A stretch of 64,000 nt of DNA, taken from positions 35,357,326 through 35,421,325 of the forward strand of contig OZ022260.1 in NCBI GenBank assembly GCA_963978905.1, in the 5' to 3' direction. The first letter of the stretch is position 1; each line of letters opens with the position of its first letter. Below the pieces are notes generated by a model. That model was given only the letters and a program-made list of their open reading frames with translations. It was not told where the DNA came from and did not search any database. The DNA is from Trichostrongylus colubriformis (lineage: Eukaryota; Nematoda; Chromadorea; Rhabditida; Trichostrongylidae). This document shows positions 11,340-22,566 of the stretch, one piece after another. Position numbers and translations under genes: made by a program.

Positions 11340-12320
11340 GTGGAAAGGGGTGTTTGACAAAGTGCAGATTTTCGTTCGCACACATATTCATGCCCTCGTG
11401 CTTTTGTTCATTGATGTTGCGAGTGTTTGTGATTCTTCTGACCATGCTATCTTGTCGTAACATGTGTTGATCCTAACTTGGTTCCCCAATGTTGCGCTGT
11501 AATTCGATCTCGGTGTTGATGAAATCGTGCACATGAGAAAGGAGGAGACTTGTTGTACACCTTTCGCTACCTGATTGTTCATGCTTTTTCCTCAAAACGT
11601 GGCGTTGAATGCGCTCACAGATCTTGCTCAGAATTTGTTTTTGAGGAGGGCTGTGTCTATGCATTCTCCTTTTGAGGACATCTGGCTGAGAATTGATGAA
11701 AGTTCTTCGTTAAGAATCCTCTGATCCTCAATGCGGCGACTGTTTGCGCGGCAGTTTTCGAGTTGTCCAACCAGTTCATCAAGCAACAGTTGAGGATTCC
11801 CGTATTTCTACTTCGAGTGATTGATCGCCATTGCATATGTAGATCCACTAATTTGGAATTGTTTGAGCGACTGTCTCGCCTCACATTGAAGGGATTCTAA
11901 CGAGGGGGGGTTCATCATGTAAGGTTCATCTTGTAAGGAGACATTTACAAGATGAACGAGGGTTCATCTTGTAAATGTTTCCTATTCTCCTGGTGTGGAC
12001 TGAGTACTTGAAAGCGCTCCAGAAGCTCTCTCACTGCCATATTTTCTCACTGAATTTGGGTACAGGTATGGGAGCGAGTTGTACCGGAGTAGGAGTTCCC
12101 GGCCGATGCACCATATACTGTGCCTCAGTGTTTCCCTTTCGCTACAAGGTAGAAGAAACGGATTACTGACCTTCATTGACCACCGTTACTTGAAAATAAA
12201 GTGAACCATACTGGTTCAATCACTTTTATACTGATTCATAATAAACAAGATCGAGATCCCGGCATGTCTTATCATAGTTCCTTTATCATTTCATTCTTCA
12301 GTATAAGTAGTGCACTGTTA
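11340..12320. other. No gene recognised
   Basis: Mostly unique sequence. GGTTCATCTTGTAA recurs directly and inverted between 11918 and 11980 and could form small hairpins. No convincing exon. Confidence 0.4.
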
Positions 12321-13190
12321 ACAAGGTGACATGCTTCTGCAACCGAACGCTCATAACTTATGCAATGGTGCGAGGTCGATACTCGACGCCCTATCCACAC
12401 TTCACAGTTCCAACACGACCACGGGAATCGTGTACCCTTTGACCTGATGGATCGTCGATGGGAGCCCCATGCATGGCGTGATCCACAATGAAGCTGGCCA
12501 AAGCAGTAGCGCTGGCAACGAAACCACATACAGGGACACCTCCGGAACTCACCGATCAATCGTGGGGAGCGATATCCATCCACGGGTACCGACGTGGATG
12601 AATACTAAAAAATTATGTGAGAAAACAAAAAAAGTGTCAGAGTTCATTGGCTTTCTGAGAGCAAAAGATGCATGTTGAAGGCAAAACAGACACAATGGAT
12701 AATTTTTTCCAAGGAATCATGGGAACTTCTCACCACGTCGAAGAAAAAAAATTCCCTCGGCTGGCTCCCGTCAAAATGACTTCTTTCTCTTCGAAGATAT
12801 TGTATAGTTGTAGTAGAGTTTAGAAAGCGGCAGCCTCGCTGACCTCGCACAAGAAATTGCACTAATAAGGTTATGTTTGGAGGAAGCTGCGACCATTCGA
12901 AGTGGAACACTTCGAAATTTTCAAAAATTTTCTCAACTGGGTTTCCATATATAGAACTGCGCAACCTTTAGGGAAACCAAGCGGCCAACAGATTAATCTA
13001 AGAAAGTTATCAAGAAAACAGCTTACAGTAACTCGGAAGATGAAGCCTAAGTAAAGTTCCAACTATTCAAAAATATCCAAATTAGCATGAGAAGATACCG
13101 CGCTTCATCGCCACGATGCTACCGCAACAGCGACGCGGCGATCGGATAGGTTGCAGTGGAGCGCATTACATGGTTCCTATTTGATTTAAC

Positions 13191-13431
13191 TGTTGTATTC
13201 TTCTAATAGCTCCCATGTTCTCCCTTGTTGAAACCTCGGCATAGTTGTCGATTGTTTTTCTTTTGTATGCCAACACGAGGTTAGTTGTGGAACCTTTATT
13301 GGCCTAACGTTTCGACCTTCTCGTCTTCTTCAGAGGCCTGAAGAAGACGAGAAGGTCGAAACGTTAGGCCAATAAAGGTTCCACAACTAACCTCGTGTTG
13401 GCATACAAAAGAAAAACAATGTTGTATTCTT
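13191..13431. mobile_element. 217-bp insertion with 12-bp target duplication
   Basis: TGTTGTATTCTT occurs at 13191-13202 and again at 13420-13431. In the paralogous loci (52856, 56870) the sequence runs straight through one degenerate copy. The insert 13203-13419 is therefore a separate mobile fragment. A duplication of variable, long size and the hammerhead-like content suggest a Penelope-type retro-insertion. Confidence 0.65.
13251..13420. repeat. Perfect palindrome, 83-bp arms, 4-bp spacer
   Basis: Left arm 13251-13333 and right arm 13338-13420 are exact reverse complements, with AGGC between. Each arm carries CTGAAGAAG...GGTCGAAACGTTAGG, so a hammerhead-like core is present on both strands. 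Confidence 0.95.
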
Positions 13432-13610
13432 GTTTTTTCATCCTTCACCCTGTCGCATAACTTGCATGACTTTGAGCCATTTCCTCTGTCATCAGAGGAC
13501 GAGCACATTACCAATGGTCGGCGAGCTTTGGTGTCGGAATATAAGTATTGAGTTTTGTCAGGTTTTCATTTCCCTCATTTTGTCAGGAGTTTGACCTCAT
13601 TCTTTTTTTT

Positions 13611-13780
13611 TCACCGCAGGCTCCTGATTTCCTTGATTAATCTCCTTGGCTGGGTAGGAGCCGCAGAATTAGCGGAGCTCGAAGAAGAGGGGGGAACGTA
13701 TAGAGGCCCCTTTTTTTGGGAGGGTCGTAATTTTTGAAAAATTTTCTGGACGCCACGCATAACCTTACCGGAAACTACAT
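13611..13780 (-). pseudogene. Element-borne ORF fragment, copy A of a conserved peptide
   Basis: The minus-strand frame contains FQKLRPSQKKGP and later LIKEIRSLR. The same arrangement (F-x-K-I/L-R-P, KKG or KRG, then P-x-R-x-I-x-x-I-x-x-L) is seen at 47275-47460 on the plus strand and at 53110-53281 and 57110-57281 on the minus strand. No database family is recognised. The conservation suggests a once-coding segment of a mobile element. Confidence 0.4.
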
Positions 13781-14144
13781 ATCGTTGAATGTTCTGGACT
13801 ATGATAGTAGTAGTGGCGTTCCTCACAGTTTCGAACCAGGCTCGAATTCTCAATTAGGCCGAAAACTTTTTTCCTGAGGTAGCTCGGTCCCCTGGTCACT
13901 AATACCCCGTGAGCGTTGTCCATCAGAAGGCAGCGGTCATCTCACTCTGCTTTGCGCTTGAACAGAACTCACAATGAATCACGACCTAATAACAAGCTCG
14001 ACAACATACATAGTGATCGGCCCACACACAGCACATCGCTCTTATCGAATTGCAATGATGGTTACCTGGTGTGGTTCATATTTCTTACAAAATTTCGAGG
14101 ATGGTTGTGCGGGCCAAAGTTGTTCATTCAGCGAGTGTAATTGA

Positions 14145-15110
14145 AGGGGGTTAGAGCGCAACTCCACTGGGAGGGAAGGGAGAGGGGCAGGGGCTTTTAT
14201 AGAATGCTGGACATCTATGTATCGCTGTAAAGCTTTTTACGTTGAACACTGACATGTCGTCGCACTATTTGCTTGACATCAGCATTTCCCCAGAAATTGT
14301 TTCTCGAAACAGCGCTTCTACATAATTCCGTTTCTTGAGAGCAGCTGTATTAGACCTTAAGAGCCCCACCTCCCAGCATTTGATACTGCAGGGAGACGGC
14401 CACTTCATAAACGCTACAACAAGCCCTTTCTTGTATTTTCTGGAAAGCCACAGAAACTACAGAGCGACTTTGTGCCAATTTCAAGAATTCCTTGGAAGTA
14501 CACTATGATGTATGTAGTTCGCTTTGAGGGTAGTACCGAATTCATGGTGACCGCATACAGTCCCCTGTCATCAATTTCTGTTACCAGTAAACTGCCCAGA
14601 AACTAGAACTCACTTTTGAGGAACATTGCAATTCCTGTCCGTGCACTTCTCGAAATGAAGCATACCACGTTCGAAAACACACTATCGACCGGGTTAGAGT
14701 GCAATTCTAATGGGAGGGAGAGAGTGGATTTTATAGAACGCTGGATATGTGTTTATCGCTGTCGAGCTTTTTAACGTTGATCCCTGACATGACATCATGC
14801 TATTGACATTTGACATTAGTTTGACATTAGCATGTCCTCAGATTAATGATGTGAAAAATTGTGCCCTGACACAGCGCATTTTGTTTCCTATAGAGCAGCT
14901 GTACTAGACCTTGAGAGCCCCACCTCCCGGCATTTGATACTGCAGTAAGGGGCAGCCACTCCATAAACTCTACAATAAGCCCTCTCTTGCATTCTCTGGA
15001 AAGCCGCACAAACAACAAAGCGACTCACTTCCGCGGAACATTGCAGTTTCTCGTCCGAGCACCTCTCAAAATGAAGCATACCACGTTTGAAAATCTATCA
15101 TCGACTGTTA
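14145..15110. repeat. Two ~547-bp tandem units
   Basis: GGTTAGAG(C/T)GCAA starts at 14145 and again at 14693. Each unit runs through a GAGCAGCTGTA(C/T)TAGACCTT box to GAAATGAAGCATACCACG. A single unit occurs at 58037-58600. Confidence 0.8.
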
Positions 15111-15419
15111 TCAAAAACGCTATCAGAAGTTTCCCTACTATATATAAAACGCTTCGCCTGTCTGTCCGTGCCTCCATCCGTTAGTCCGTCCCTCTGTCTG
15201 TCACGAAATTAGGCATACCATGAAAAACAAAATGTGCAGATGTGGACAGGTTTGGGATGAGCTGTGCATGGGAGTACAAGTGAGGAGCACGCATGGACCA
15301 TGTCAAGCTGGAAGACGTAACGGAAATATTGCACTGTATTATCAAAATTTATTACTGGCATTTACATTTAATATCAAAACTGCTAATTTGGTTACAAAAT
15401 GACCGAAACGTGGAAGGAT

Positions 15420-16195
15420 GATGGATTAAAGGCACCGGGAGGGGGGCAAGGGCGGAATAACGTTTACGAAAACAATGGCGTCTGAAAACAAACATATGGG
15501 TTCGGTAGATACAATGTGTAACGAAACCGGCGTTGAAAAACGCGCCGTGAGACGGTATTTGGCCCCGGGGCGCGCTTCCGTCCGAACTGCAAGCATCCGT
15601 GGCCGAGCCACGCTTCGTTCATTTTGAAGCATGTTTTTTTTTTGAAGCCTGATGTAACCTTATTTTTGAACTATTTCCTCTTTACTGTTTTCTAGTGACA
15701 TATTTTACTTGTTTATTTATAGATCTTCTTAATTGTGCATTTCTATACCTGAAAATCTCAGAAGGGTCAAATAAAGTCGGGGGGGGGGGGGGGGGGGGCG
15801 AGACGCAACTTTGCGTCGACGTCGAAGCTCCTTTTCCTTACTAGGCTTAGGCTGAAATTGATATCCCCTCCTCCCACATTAAAAAGCATCTGTCAAAGCA
15901 TAGGTCTCATCTGCTTTAGCCTAACCCTAGGAAGGAGAAGCTTTGACGTGGGTGAAAATTTTGAGTCTCCCCCCCCCCCCACTTTATTTGACCCGTAATA
16001 CGCCTAGAAACAATATAAGAAGGAACAAAGTAAAAACTGAAAGGAAAAAACAAATCTATATTAGAACCATATTCTTTTGGCACCATGCCAAGGCGTCAAA
16101 TTGGCGAGTTTGTGCAATGGCGGCCACTCAAGCTCGTCCACACTACGTCTGTTCTACCGTAAGCCAAAATTACCCCCTCCTGATGTCTTTAAGGT
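15420..16195 (-). repeat. Poly-G dispersed repeat (copy 2, reverse)
   Basis: Reverse complement of 1-712, with G-run 15779-15798 and C-run 15969-15980. The outer end contains ACGCGTAGGCC-free sequence TACCGTAAGCCAAAATTA, which is also found at 8295-8315 (inverted) and 24769-24787. Confidence 0.75.
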
Positions 16196-16362
16196 AAGGT
16201 ATGAGTCCCTGACAGTCGTGAAAGAAGCCTGGACACAGGGGGCGGAGCGCACTCCGAGTGGGTGGTACTCACAACGGAAGCTCATGACTGGGTCACAATG
16301 CGGCCTTGATACCAGGAAAAAAGCGGTAGAAATCAATGTCCAGGCTATCTTGAACACACTTA

Positions 16363-16787
16363 AGGAATCGTCTACGGAAAATGAGTTTTTGTGTTACCCA
16401 TATGTTTATGTTGTATTTGCCTAATGTTGGCCTCATGCAATATTTCACGCAAAAAAATGTGAATCTGGCTGAGATACAGCACCGCAAAGTGCGGTCCCAG
16501 TGGGCGGGGCCTCCGTGTAAAAGGTTCGTCCCGTCGTCCGCCGCCGTTGGGAACGGAGAGTAGGACTGTTTACGTAACCCTCTGTTCCTACAATGCGTCT
16601 CCGACCACGGCGGACGCGGTACGAGGCTTTTACACGGAGGCCCCGCCCACTGGGACCGCACTTTGTGGTGCTGCCTCTCAGCCAGATTCACATTTTTTCG
16701 CGTGAAATTTTGCATGAGGCCAACATTAGGCAAATACATCATAAATACATGGGTAACACAAAAACTCATTTTCCGTGGACGATTCCT
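16363..16787. mobile_element. MITE with ~160-bp inverted repeats and TTA duplication
   Basis: AGGAATCGTC(T/C)ACGGAAAAT and its complement form the ends; arms extend to the GGGCGGGGCCTCCGTGTAAAA box in the middle. TTA flanks at 16360-16362 and 16788-16790 suit the PIF/Harbinger superfamily. Confidence 0.75.
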
Positions 16788-17275
16788 TTAAAATGAGCGG
16801 AGAACAGACCACAATGGGAGGAGTGTGTAAGTAGTCGATGAAACCCAGTGCAAAAATAGCAGTTATTTCCAGGATTGTCTAGAGACCGATAGAAAAGTGG
16901 GAGTGGTCAATAGTGGCTTAGCAGGAAGAAGCGTTTCAAGGGCGGGCGGATTATTTGTGGTGGTGCGCGGAGCGTGGGCGATACATGAGGAACAACCTGT
17001 GGAGATGGGAACAAGTTTGGGATGGATAGGGCTTAGGAGAAGAAGTAAAGAGCAGGCATACACCAAGTCATGCTCCGCCCACGGTGAGCGACGCGTGCAC
17101 TGTAATGTTGCGCTTTCAGACCCAAATTTGTTAACAGGTCTCAGTGTGATCCAAACGTGGGATAATGTGGTGTGGTAATTGACAATACTGAGCAAACTCA
17201 TAGAAAAAGCAATTTCGACTGACCCTCTGACGCACATAATGTTACGCGCGCAGTAGTGTGCGCCAGCCCACCTGG

Positions 17276-18440
17276 TTATCTTACGAACGCAATCAATCGG
17301 TTCTATCTCCATAAAAGGAGGCCATAAAAATTAAGAACTGTGTTTGGAATTATCCGAAAACTGTTCATTTTGGATAAATCCGTAAAGATCAAAAGCTCCG
17401 TAATTTCGATTCGATCTATGAACTATGCGAGTACTCAATGACATGCTGCAAGCATGGTGCCATTTTGCCTTGGAACAAAGGCTATGGGGCATTGAGAGTC
17501 TTGGAAAGGAGCGAAAAAAGTAAAAATGGCCTAATTAGCATCAGTTATTCTGCACGGTACTGATTGCATGCAGAATTTCATTCATCCCTCATGAGATTGC
17601 ATGCAGAATTTCATTCATCCCTCATGCTGAGTTCGGCCCTTCTGCCATGTTACCAATGCGGGATTATGCACAGACTCAAGTTTGCATTTGGTAAAATTCC
17701 TTAGAAATAGGCCCTGTTTCCAAACCGACCCCGCCTTTAGCTTCGCTAGCCCCAAATTACTGAAAAATAGACGGTCGACAAGATCACCCATGCAATTCCT
17801 CCTATGTATTTCTCAAGCACAAAGGACGACCCTCCTCATAAAAATTCTTCAGGCTCAATCCGTATTGTAAACGAACGAATTCTGTCCAACCTTCAGGGAG
17901 CTTTGTATACTACAAAAATAAGGATTATTAGCACCTGGAGGTTGAATAACGCTTGAGTGACATCGAAACGGTGGGGCTTGAGCGCCATTCGAGATCTACT
18001 TCGGCTGTATTTCTTCAGAAACCTCTGTTTAAGACTCCGGGGATCAGCTGTTGCACTCGCCAATCGGCGATTGCTATTATCTTCCAAATTGTTTGCGTAA
18101 ACCAGCCCATAGGAGCTGCTATGAATTCGACCGTCTTGGGGCGTGTGATTCAATTTTGTGGGCGCGAACACAATTATCCTCGGCCCCACGTCAAAAAATA
18201 GGTGGTCTGGTTAGACTGCAGTCGACTGGCCCATCGTTGTAAATCCTACAAGCAGGTGTTTTGCATTTGCATGCTTACGACTCTATATCTGGGTAGCATG
18301 GATAAGGTGCCTGGGAAATCCATAATGCACCACGCAGTTTGTGGGACCATCGTAATGCGCTGCTTTTCCTCAGAATCACTCATTTGACGCGAAAAGATAA
18401 GAGCAGAGACTAGGACAGTTGAAATCTGCTGTAAGTCATT
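17276..18440. other. No gene recognised; 33-bp tandem duplication
   Basis: GATTGCATGCAGAATTTCAT and the following bases occur at 17562 and again at 17595 (33-bp period). The remaining sequence shows no convincing exon. Confidence 0.5.
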
Positions 18441-18443
18441 TTA

Positions 18444-18637
18444 GGTGCTATAGCGATGAGGGGGCATCCCATTATGGGCATTACTGTGACGTATGTAAGT
18501 GTAGAAGGAGAAAGGAGCCCATTCCTTTATTCACTAAGGGTCAGGCAAAAATACATGCCTGGGTGTGTAGAATGATCAGTCCAAGTGTTTATATGTGCAA
18601 CTTTTTATAAGATGCCCTCCCTTGATGCGATAGCACC
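18444..18637. mobile_element. hAT-like MITE (GGTGCTATCGC family), copy 1
   Basis: Ends GGTGCTATAGCGATGAGGG and its complement. Relatives lie at 21648-21857, 61379-61591 and 62086-62295. All have a G-rich stretch just inside the left end and a C-rich stretch inside the right end. Confidence 0.7.
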
Positions 18638-19863
18638 TCAATGTGTACAGTTGTTATGCAATAATATCTCTACAGTTTCTAATGGTTACTCAGGGCGGCG
18701 TGTGACCTATGTCGAATTCTCGCTTTGCGACGTCGCACTCACGGCGTTATCGGCACAGCTTGCCGCGGTCGGTTGGAATTCCGCTCAGGACGCAAGGGTC
18801 TGGTTCTATGGAGGCCCTTTAAGCAACGGCTGTTCAATCTATCTTTATCTAAAAACAATAATTGTGGGCCCTGAAAAGACAAAATAGTAGCATAAAAAGT
18901 AAAAGAATTGACAGCAACTGCTCGTCGTGGTAGTTGGGTCTTAAAACGATTACACGGTAATGTTAGAAGGGCGATACGCAGTTGACTTGAATCGCTTTGG
19001 AACCCTACAACATGGCGCCTTTAGCTCGTCCGCCTTGCTTCGCTTGCGACATGCCGCGGTGCGAAATCCTGACATAAGGGTACACACCCCGTGGATTGTT
19101 GGAATGGAATAGAAGTGGAACAGCAGATCGATAACATGCATTCAAGAGGAACCCGCATCAGAGCTCCTGTCTTCGTTCGTAATTGATCTCTTATTTGATG
19201 GTTCAATAACTGCGACATTCATTCCTTTTATATGCAGGCAAGTCCCTCAGTTCCATATCTTCCTGGTTGCCATAAAAAAGCCTTGAGCACTTCTCCAAAG
19301 AAAGAGGATGCGAAGTGCTCCAGAAAAGGTTCTCAAACGATGCCGTTCCGTTTTGGTCTGATCTCTGCGCATACTACTCGATCTTGCCGAGCCGCAGCCT
19401 TATGAAGTCCTGCCACATCAAACCATGTAAGATCGAGTTATCAGAACTAACTCTCCGAGATCGTAAGGCAGCATTAGGGGAAAATCGGACGAAAAGTAAA
19501 AGAAATAGTGCATGTGAAAGTCGAGATGTCTAGTAACAGGACAGTGAAGAAACAACGGATGGAAATGGCCAAAAACCCGAGAAATAGGAACCCCTTTACA
19601 CTACTGATTCTCGGCGCGGACGACGTGTCCGTCAAGAGGCGGGTAGTCTGATCCAGTTTTCCATTGACATGTTGCCAATACACAAGGGAATGTTTGGAAA
19701 TACGACAGCATCTACTTTTTAGAGTGAGCTTTAAGGTGAAACTGCGAAGCGCGCCGCAAAACCTTTGGTCTTGCCGCATCTCTTTGGCCGCTCCCACCCG
19801 AGTCAATTCTACAGCTTGGAGGAGCGCTTTTTCACCGGGATTTCGCCACAGGTAGCCTTCTTA

Positions 19864-20893
19864 CAAGGGAAGGTCCACAGGTCGAAGTGGCCATTCGGAA
19901 TGGGATACATATGATCCGACGTATTTTCGGACGCTGATCTCGGACCTGTATTCGAAATTTGCAAAACGATTCTCTGAGCGGAGTTATGGAGGTTTTTTTT
20001 GAAAAAACAATACTATTATGGTAGGTTTGGAAGCCCATAGCACGCGAGCCAGACCTTCTTGCGCAAAACCAAGAAGGTTTTCGTGTTCAGGGAGTCAAAT
20101 TACCCCAGAAAACAAGCTTTTAGCCAATTCGAGAATTCGACCAAATTTCCGAAAAATCCACGGGCTATAGGGTGGCAGCCCATTGAAAAAGGAGAAGTCG
20201 TTGACCCTTGCCTAGAAAATGCTCCTAATTGACGCTTGTTTCGTACATTTAGTGCGATGGGCAAGTGTAAAAGGTATGTGTAGGCTATCTTGATCAGGTT
20301 GCAGGGTTTTCTGTAGAAGAAAATTCAAAATCTACCGCTTTATAACCTGGCCACCCCCAATTTTCCGAAGTTGGACCAAAAACTGGATTTGGCTGAAAAT
20401 TTGCACAGAGGGGTAATTCGACCCGCTGTGCACGAATATCATAATCTTTTCACGAAAAAAACGCCTAATGCGTGTGGTACGGGTTTCTTTTCGACTTGAT
20501 ATCCTTCCCTTGTGAATATGTTAGCAGTTATAAATAAAGTGGCAGAGTAAATGATGGGTGTGATAGGTACCAGTCCAAGGAAACGTCCAGAAGTGGAAGA
20601 AAAGCACTTACTGACAATGAAACACAAAATGCAAAAGAACCCGCACTGGCGGGGAGCAAACCCTCGACCCCTGTCCTGCAGACCCGGAACACAACCACTG
20701 AGCCGCTGAGGCCGTTAACTGCTCACCAACGGCCATGCTGATGAACCATTCATTCAAAAAAAAACCTCCATAACTCCGCTCAAAGAATCGTTTTGCAAAT
20801 TTGGAATGCAGATCCGAGATCAGCGTCCGAAAAGAGATCGGACCATATGCATCTCATTCCGAATGGCCACTTCGACCTGGGGTCCTTCCCTTG
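19864..20893. mobile_element. TTA-flanked TIR element (CAAGGGAAGG family)
   Basis: Ends CAAGGGAAGGTCCACAGGTC and the complement of CAAGGGAAGGACCCCAGGTC; TTA at 19861-19863 and 20894-20896. The empty site (CTTCTTAGGCCC, read in reverse) is at 43087-43098. Subterminal repeats reach past CGGACGCTGATCTCG. Another member is at 40405-41620 and a solo end at 47925-48037. No transposase gene; PIF/Harbinger-type by target size. Confidence 0.75.
20645..20725 (-). repeat. tRNA-like segment inside the TTA element
   Basis: On the minus strand CGGCTCAGTGGTTGTG resembles an A-box and GGTCGAGGGTTTGC a degenerate B-box, ~35 bases apart. Similar sequence lies near 40570-40650. It is too degraded to call a tRNA gene. 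Confidence 0.3.
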
Positions 20894-20974
20894 TTAGGCC
20901 CAAGACTACTATGTGAGTGACTTCTTGTAGGGATTTCTCCATTACCATATTACCCCTAATGCTGTCTTTGAATA

Positions 20975-21645
20975 TTTGACCAAAGCGTAACAGGAAAAAA
21001 TCTTGAATCTTACCTTTTTAGCTGAAAATTAACCAGAATTCCAAGTGTGCGTATGCGCCTGTGCGGGCCGAAAGGACTCTTTTACAGCTGATTCTTTGCA
21101 GACGTGGTTGGCTGCTTCGGATCTGACATTCAAGAGGATCGTGGGCGCGATAATTCCATATGATGTGAGGCCTCCAGGTGAACATTTACATCCGCCTTTA
21201 CTTTTGCGTCTCATCAACTGGCTGTGTTAAAGAGCGTTTGAAGTGGAGTGAAACAGAATTCCCCACTCATCACTGTGATCAATGTGATCACTGAACTGTA
21301 TCGCCTCGTCACCGTGCAACCAGTTTGAAAGTTGCTTGTGAAGGAACTAAATAAAACGACGAAAAACCCAAAAAATGGGAACCCATTTCTGCATTCAGGT
21401 GCGATTCATGTCGAAAAATCGCGTAGCAGCTCGCGGCAAGTCCAAATTTGTTTTTCGCATGCTATTGCATACAAGTCCTTAAAAGTTCAACACCCGAAGC
21501 AATTATTTGCTGATTATTGAGCGTTTTTGAGTTGATGTTGTTTACTTTGCTGCTGTTTGTTGCCGTTTTTACCTTTTCAGAATTTGTTGTTGAGCTTAGT
21601 TTTTTTTAGAGGGAACTGCAGTTGGGCGGGTGAACAGTACTGCAG
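20975..21645. other. Mostly unannotated; one weak exon candidate
   Basis: 21102-21177 (plus strand) is preceded by ATTCTTTGCAG and followed by CAG/GTGAAC. It encodes TWLAASDLTFKRIVGAIIPY-like sequence in frame. No partner exon or homologue is recognised, so it is only a possibility. Confidence 0.25.
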
Positions 21646-21647
21646 TT

Positions 21648-21857
21648 GTGCTATCGCAATGAGGGGAGGGGGAGCATCTCACTATGGACATTAATTATTA
21701 GCCTATAAGGGCATAGGAAACACTTCTCAACACTTAGGCTCGGGCAAAAAGAAAAAAAGCAATAATATTCATCTGAAAGTGCAGACTGATCAATGAAAAA
21801 TACCCTCAAGATGCTTAAATGGGCAATTATTAGGTGCCCCCTAATTGCGACAGCACC
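21648..21857. mobile_element. hAT-like MITE, copy 2
   Basis: GTGCTATCGCAATGAGGGG at the left and ATTGCGACAGCACC at the right. Flanks CTGCAGTT and CTGTAATT could be a decayed 8-bp target duplication. Confidence 0.65.
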
Positions 21858-21959
21858 CTGTAATTACACAGTTTGCATCACTGCATCATGGTTCTCAGCC
21901 ATCAAAACATAACAAATGCAGCTCTTTTTGAGGCACTCTCCGCGACAATCGCACTAGCT

Positions 21960-22140
21960 ATTCACCCTCAGCGGCGAGTCCTAGTTGGATTAAATCGTCT
22001 CAGGAAACCTGCAAATCTGAGACAGCGATCGTATCAGAACCTAAGGTGCGACAGCGCGGGCGGTTGGTGGGGCGCGTCAAACCTTTCAAAAAAAATGAGG
22101 GATGGAGTAGCGCCGTAGCGATTTTAACATAGATGCCGAA
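21960..22140 (+). repeat. Inverted partner of 22745-22960
   Basis: TTGGATTA(A)ATCGTC..CAGGAAA, ATCGTATC and CCTAAGGTGCGACAGCGCGG occur here on the plus strand and at 22795-22900 on the minus strand. Both carry a GC-rich GCGGGCGGT box. It is probably the two ends of a decayed inverted-repeat element. Confidence 0.5.
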
Positions 22141-22433
22141 ATCTCATCACATTTATTTTCTGCCTCATGTAGTTTGCTACATCAAGCGCTATAAAAAGTC
22201 TAGATGTAGGGAGACTTTTCTATTCCTTTCGATACCTCAATATCCGATCACCAATGATCAGCTACTGATAGTGCGAAAAGAGTCTGAAGAGCTAACGTTT
22301 CGCAATTTTCCTTGTTGAAAAGTCAAACACTTTGAAGACTCACTTTGCGCTCATGATATTCAATCACCAAATGAAAATGGACTCTCCCATCAGTCCTCCG
22401 TCTCTAGGGCACCATAAAAGTAAATAGATGCAG

Positions 22434-22566
22434 TGGTGCTAATATAGATGTTGAGAGGCCCTCACTAGGGGCTTCCCCTTGAGGAAAGCCTTAGGCTAAA
22501 AACCTAGGCAAAAGTAGCACGCGACGCCGAGCACAGTGAGGTGCGCCCACCAACTATATTAGCACC
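22434..22566. mobile_element. Small MITE with GGTGCTAATATAG ends
   Basis: GGTGCTAATATAG (22434) and CTATATTAGCACC (to 22566) are exact complements. The centre has a CTTAGGC-type palindrome, similar in style to the hAT-like MITEs. Confidence 0.6.

Larger units (their letters stand above)
12330..15125. repeat. Complex repeat, collinear with 56.3-58.6 kb
   Basis: Segments match in order: 12510-12620 with 56320-56430, 12700-13190 with 56460-56870, 13435-13880 with 56875-57420, 13900-14690 with 57810-58600. The copy here lacks the 365-bp insertion found at 57430 and has an extra 217-bp insertion at 13203. It also carries a second ~547-bp tandem unit at 14692-15110. It appears to be a large non-autonomous element or an old segmental duplication. 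Confidence 0.7.
15132..17275 (+). mobile_element. Helitron-like element with nested insertions
   Basis: The 5' end is TCCCTACTATATATAA followed by a CTGTCTGTCC-rich tract and TCACGAAAT. The 3' end is a GCGCGC-AGTAGT-GTGCGC hairpin (17246-17262) followed by ...CACCTGG and T. This fits the Helitron pattern of 5'-TC, a hairpin near the 3' end, and CTRR. It has swallowed the poly-G repeat (15420-16195) and the TTA-flanked MITE (16363-16787). There is no Rep/helicase coding region, so it is non-autonomous. Pairing of these two ends is inferred from order and orientation. Confidence 0.5.
19440..20970 (-). repeat. Repeat family split by an insertion (paralogue of 43020-43570)
   Basis: 19440-19863 and 20894-20970 together align with the reverse complement of 43020-43570. 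The interruption corresponds exactly to the element at 19864-20893. The shared sequence includes a GGAGGAGCGCTTTTTCACCG box. Confidence 0.75.

Noticed and set aside
11881..11981. Possible riboswitch or terminator hairpins from repeated TTCATCTTGTAA
   Set aside because: Short direct and inverted repeats only, in a nematode-type genome with no adjacent gene.
20645..20725. Possible tRNA gene
   Set aside because: A- and B-box-like motifs are present but acceptor and T stems do not pair, and it lies within a transposable element.
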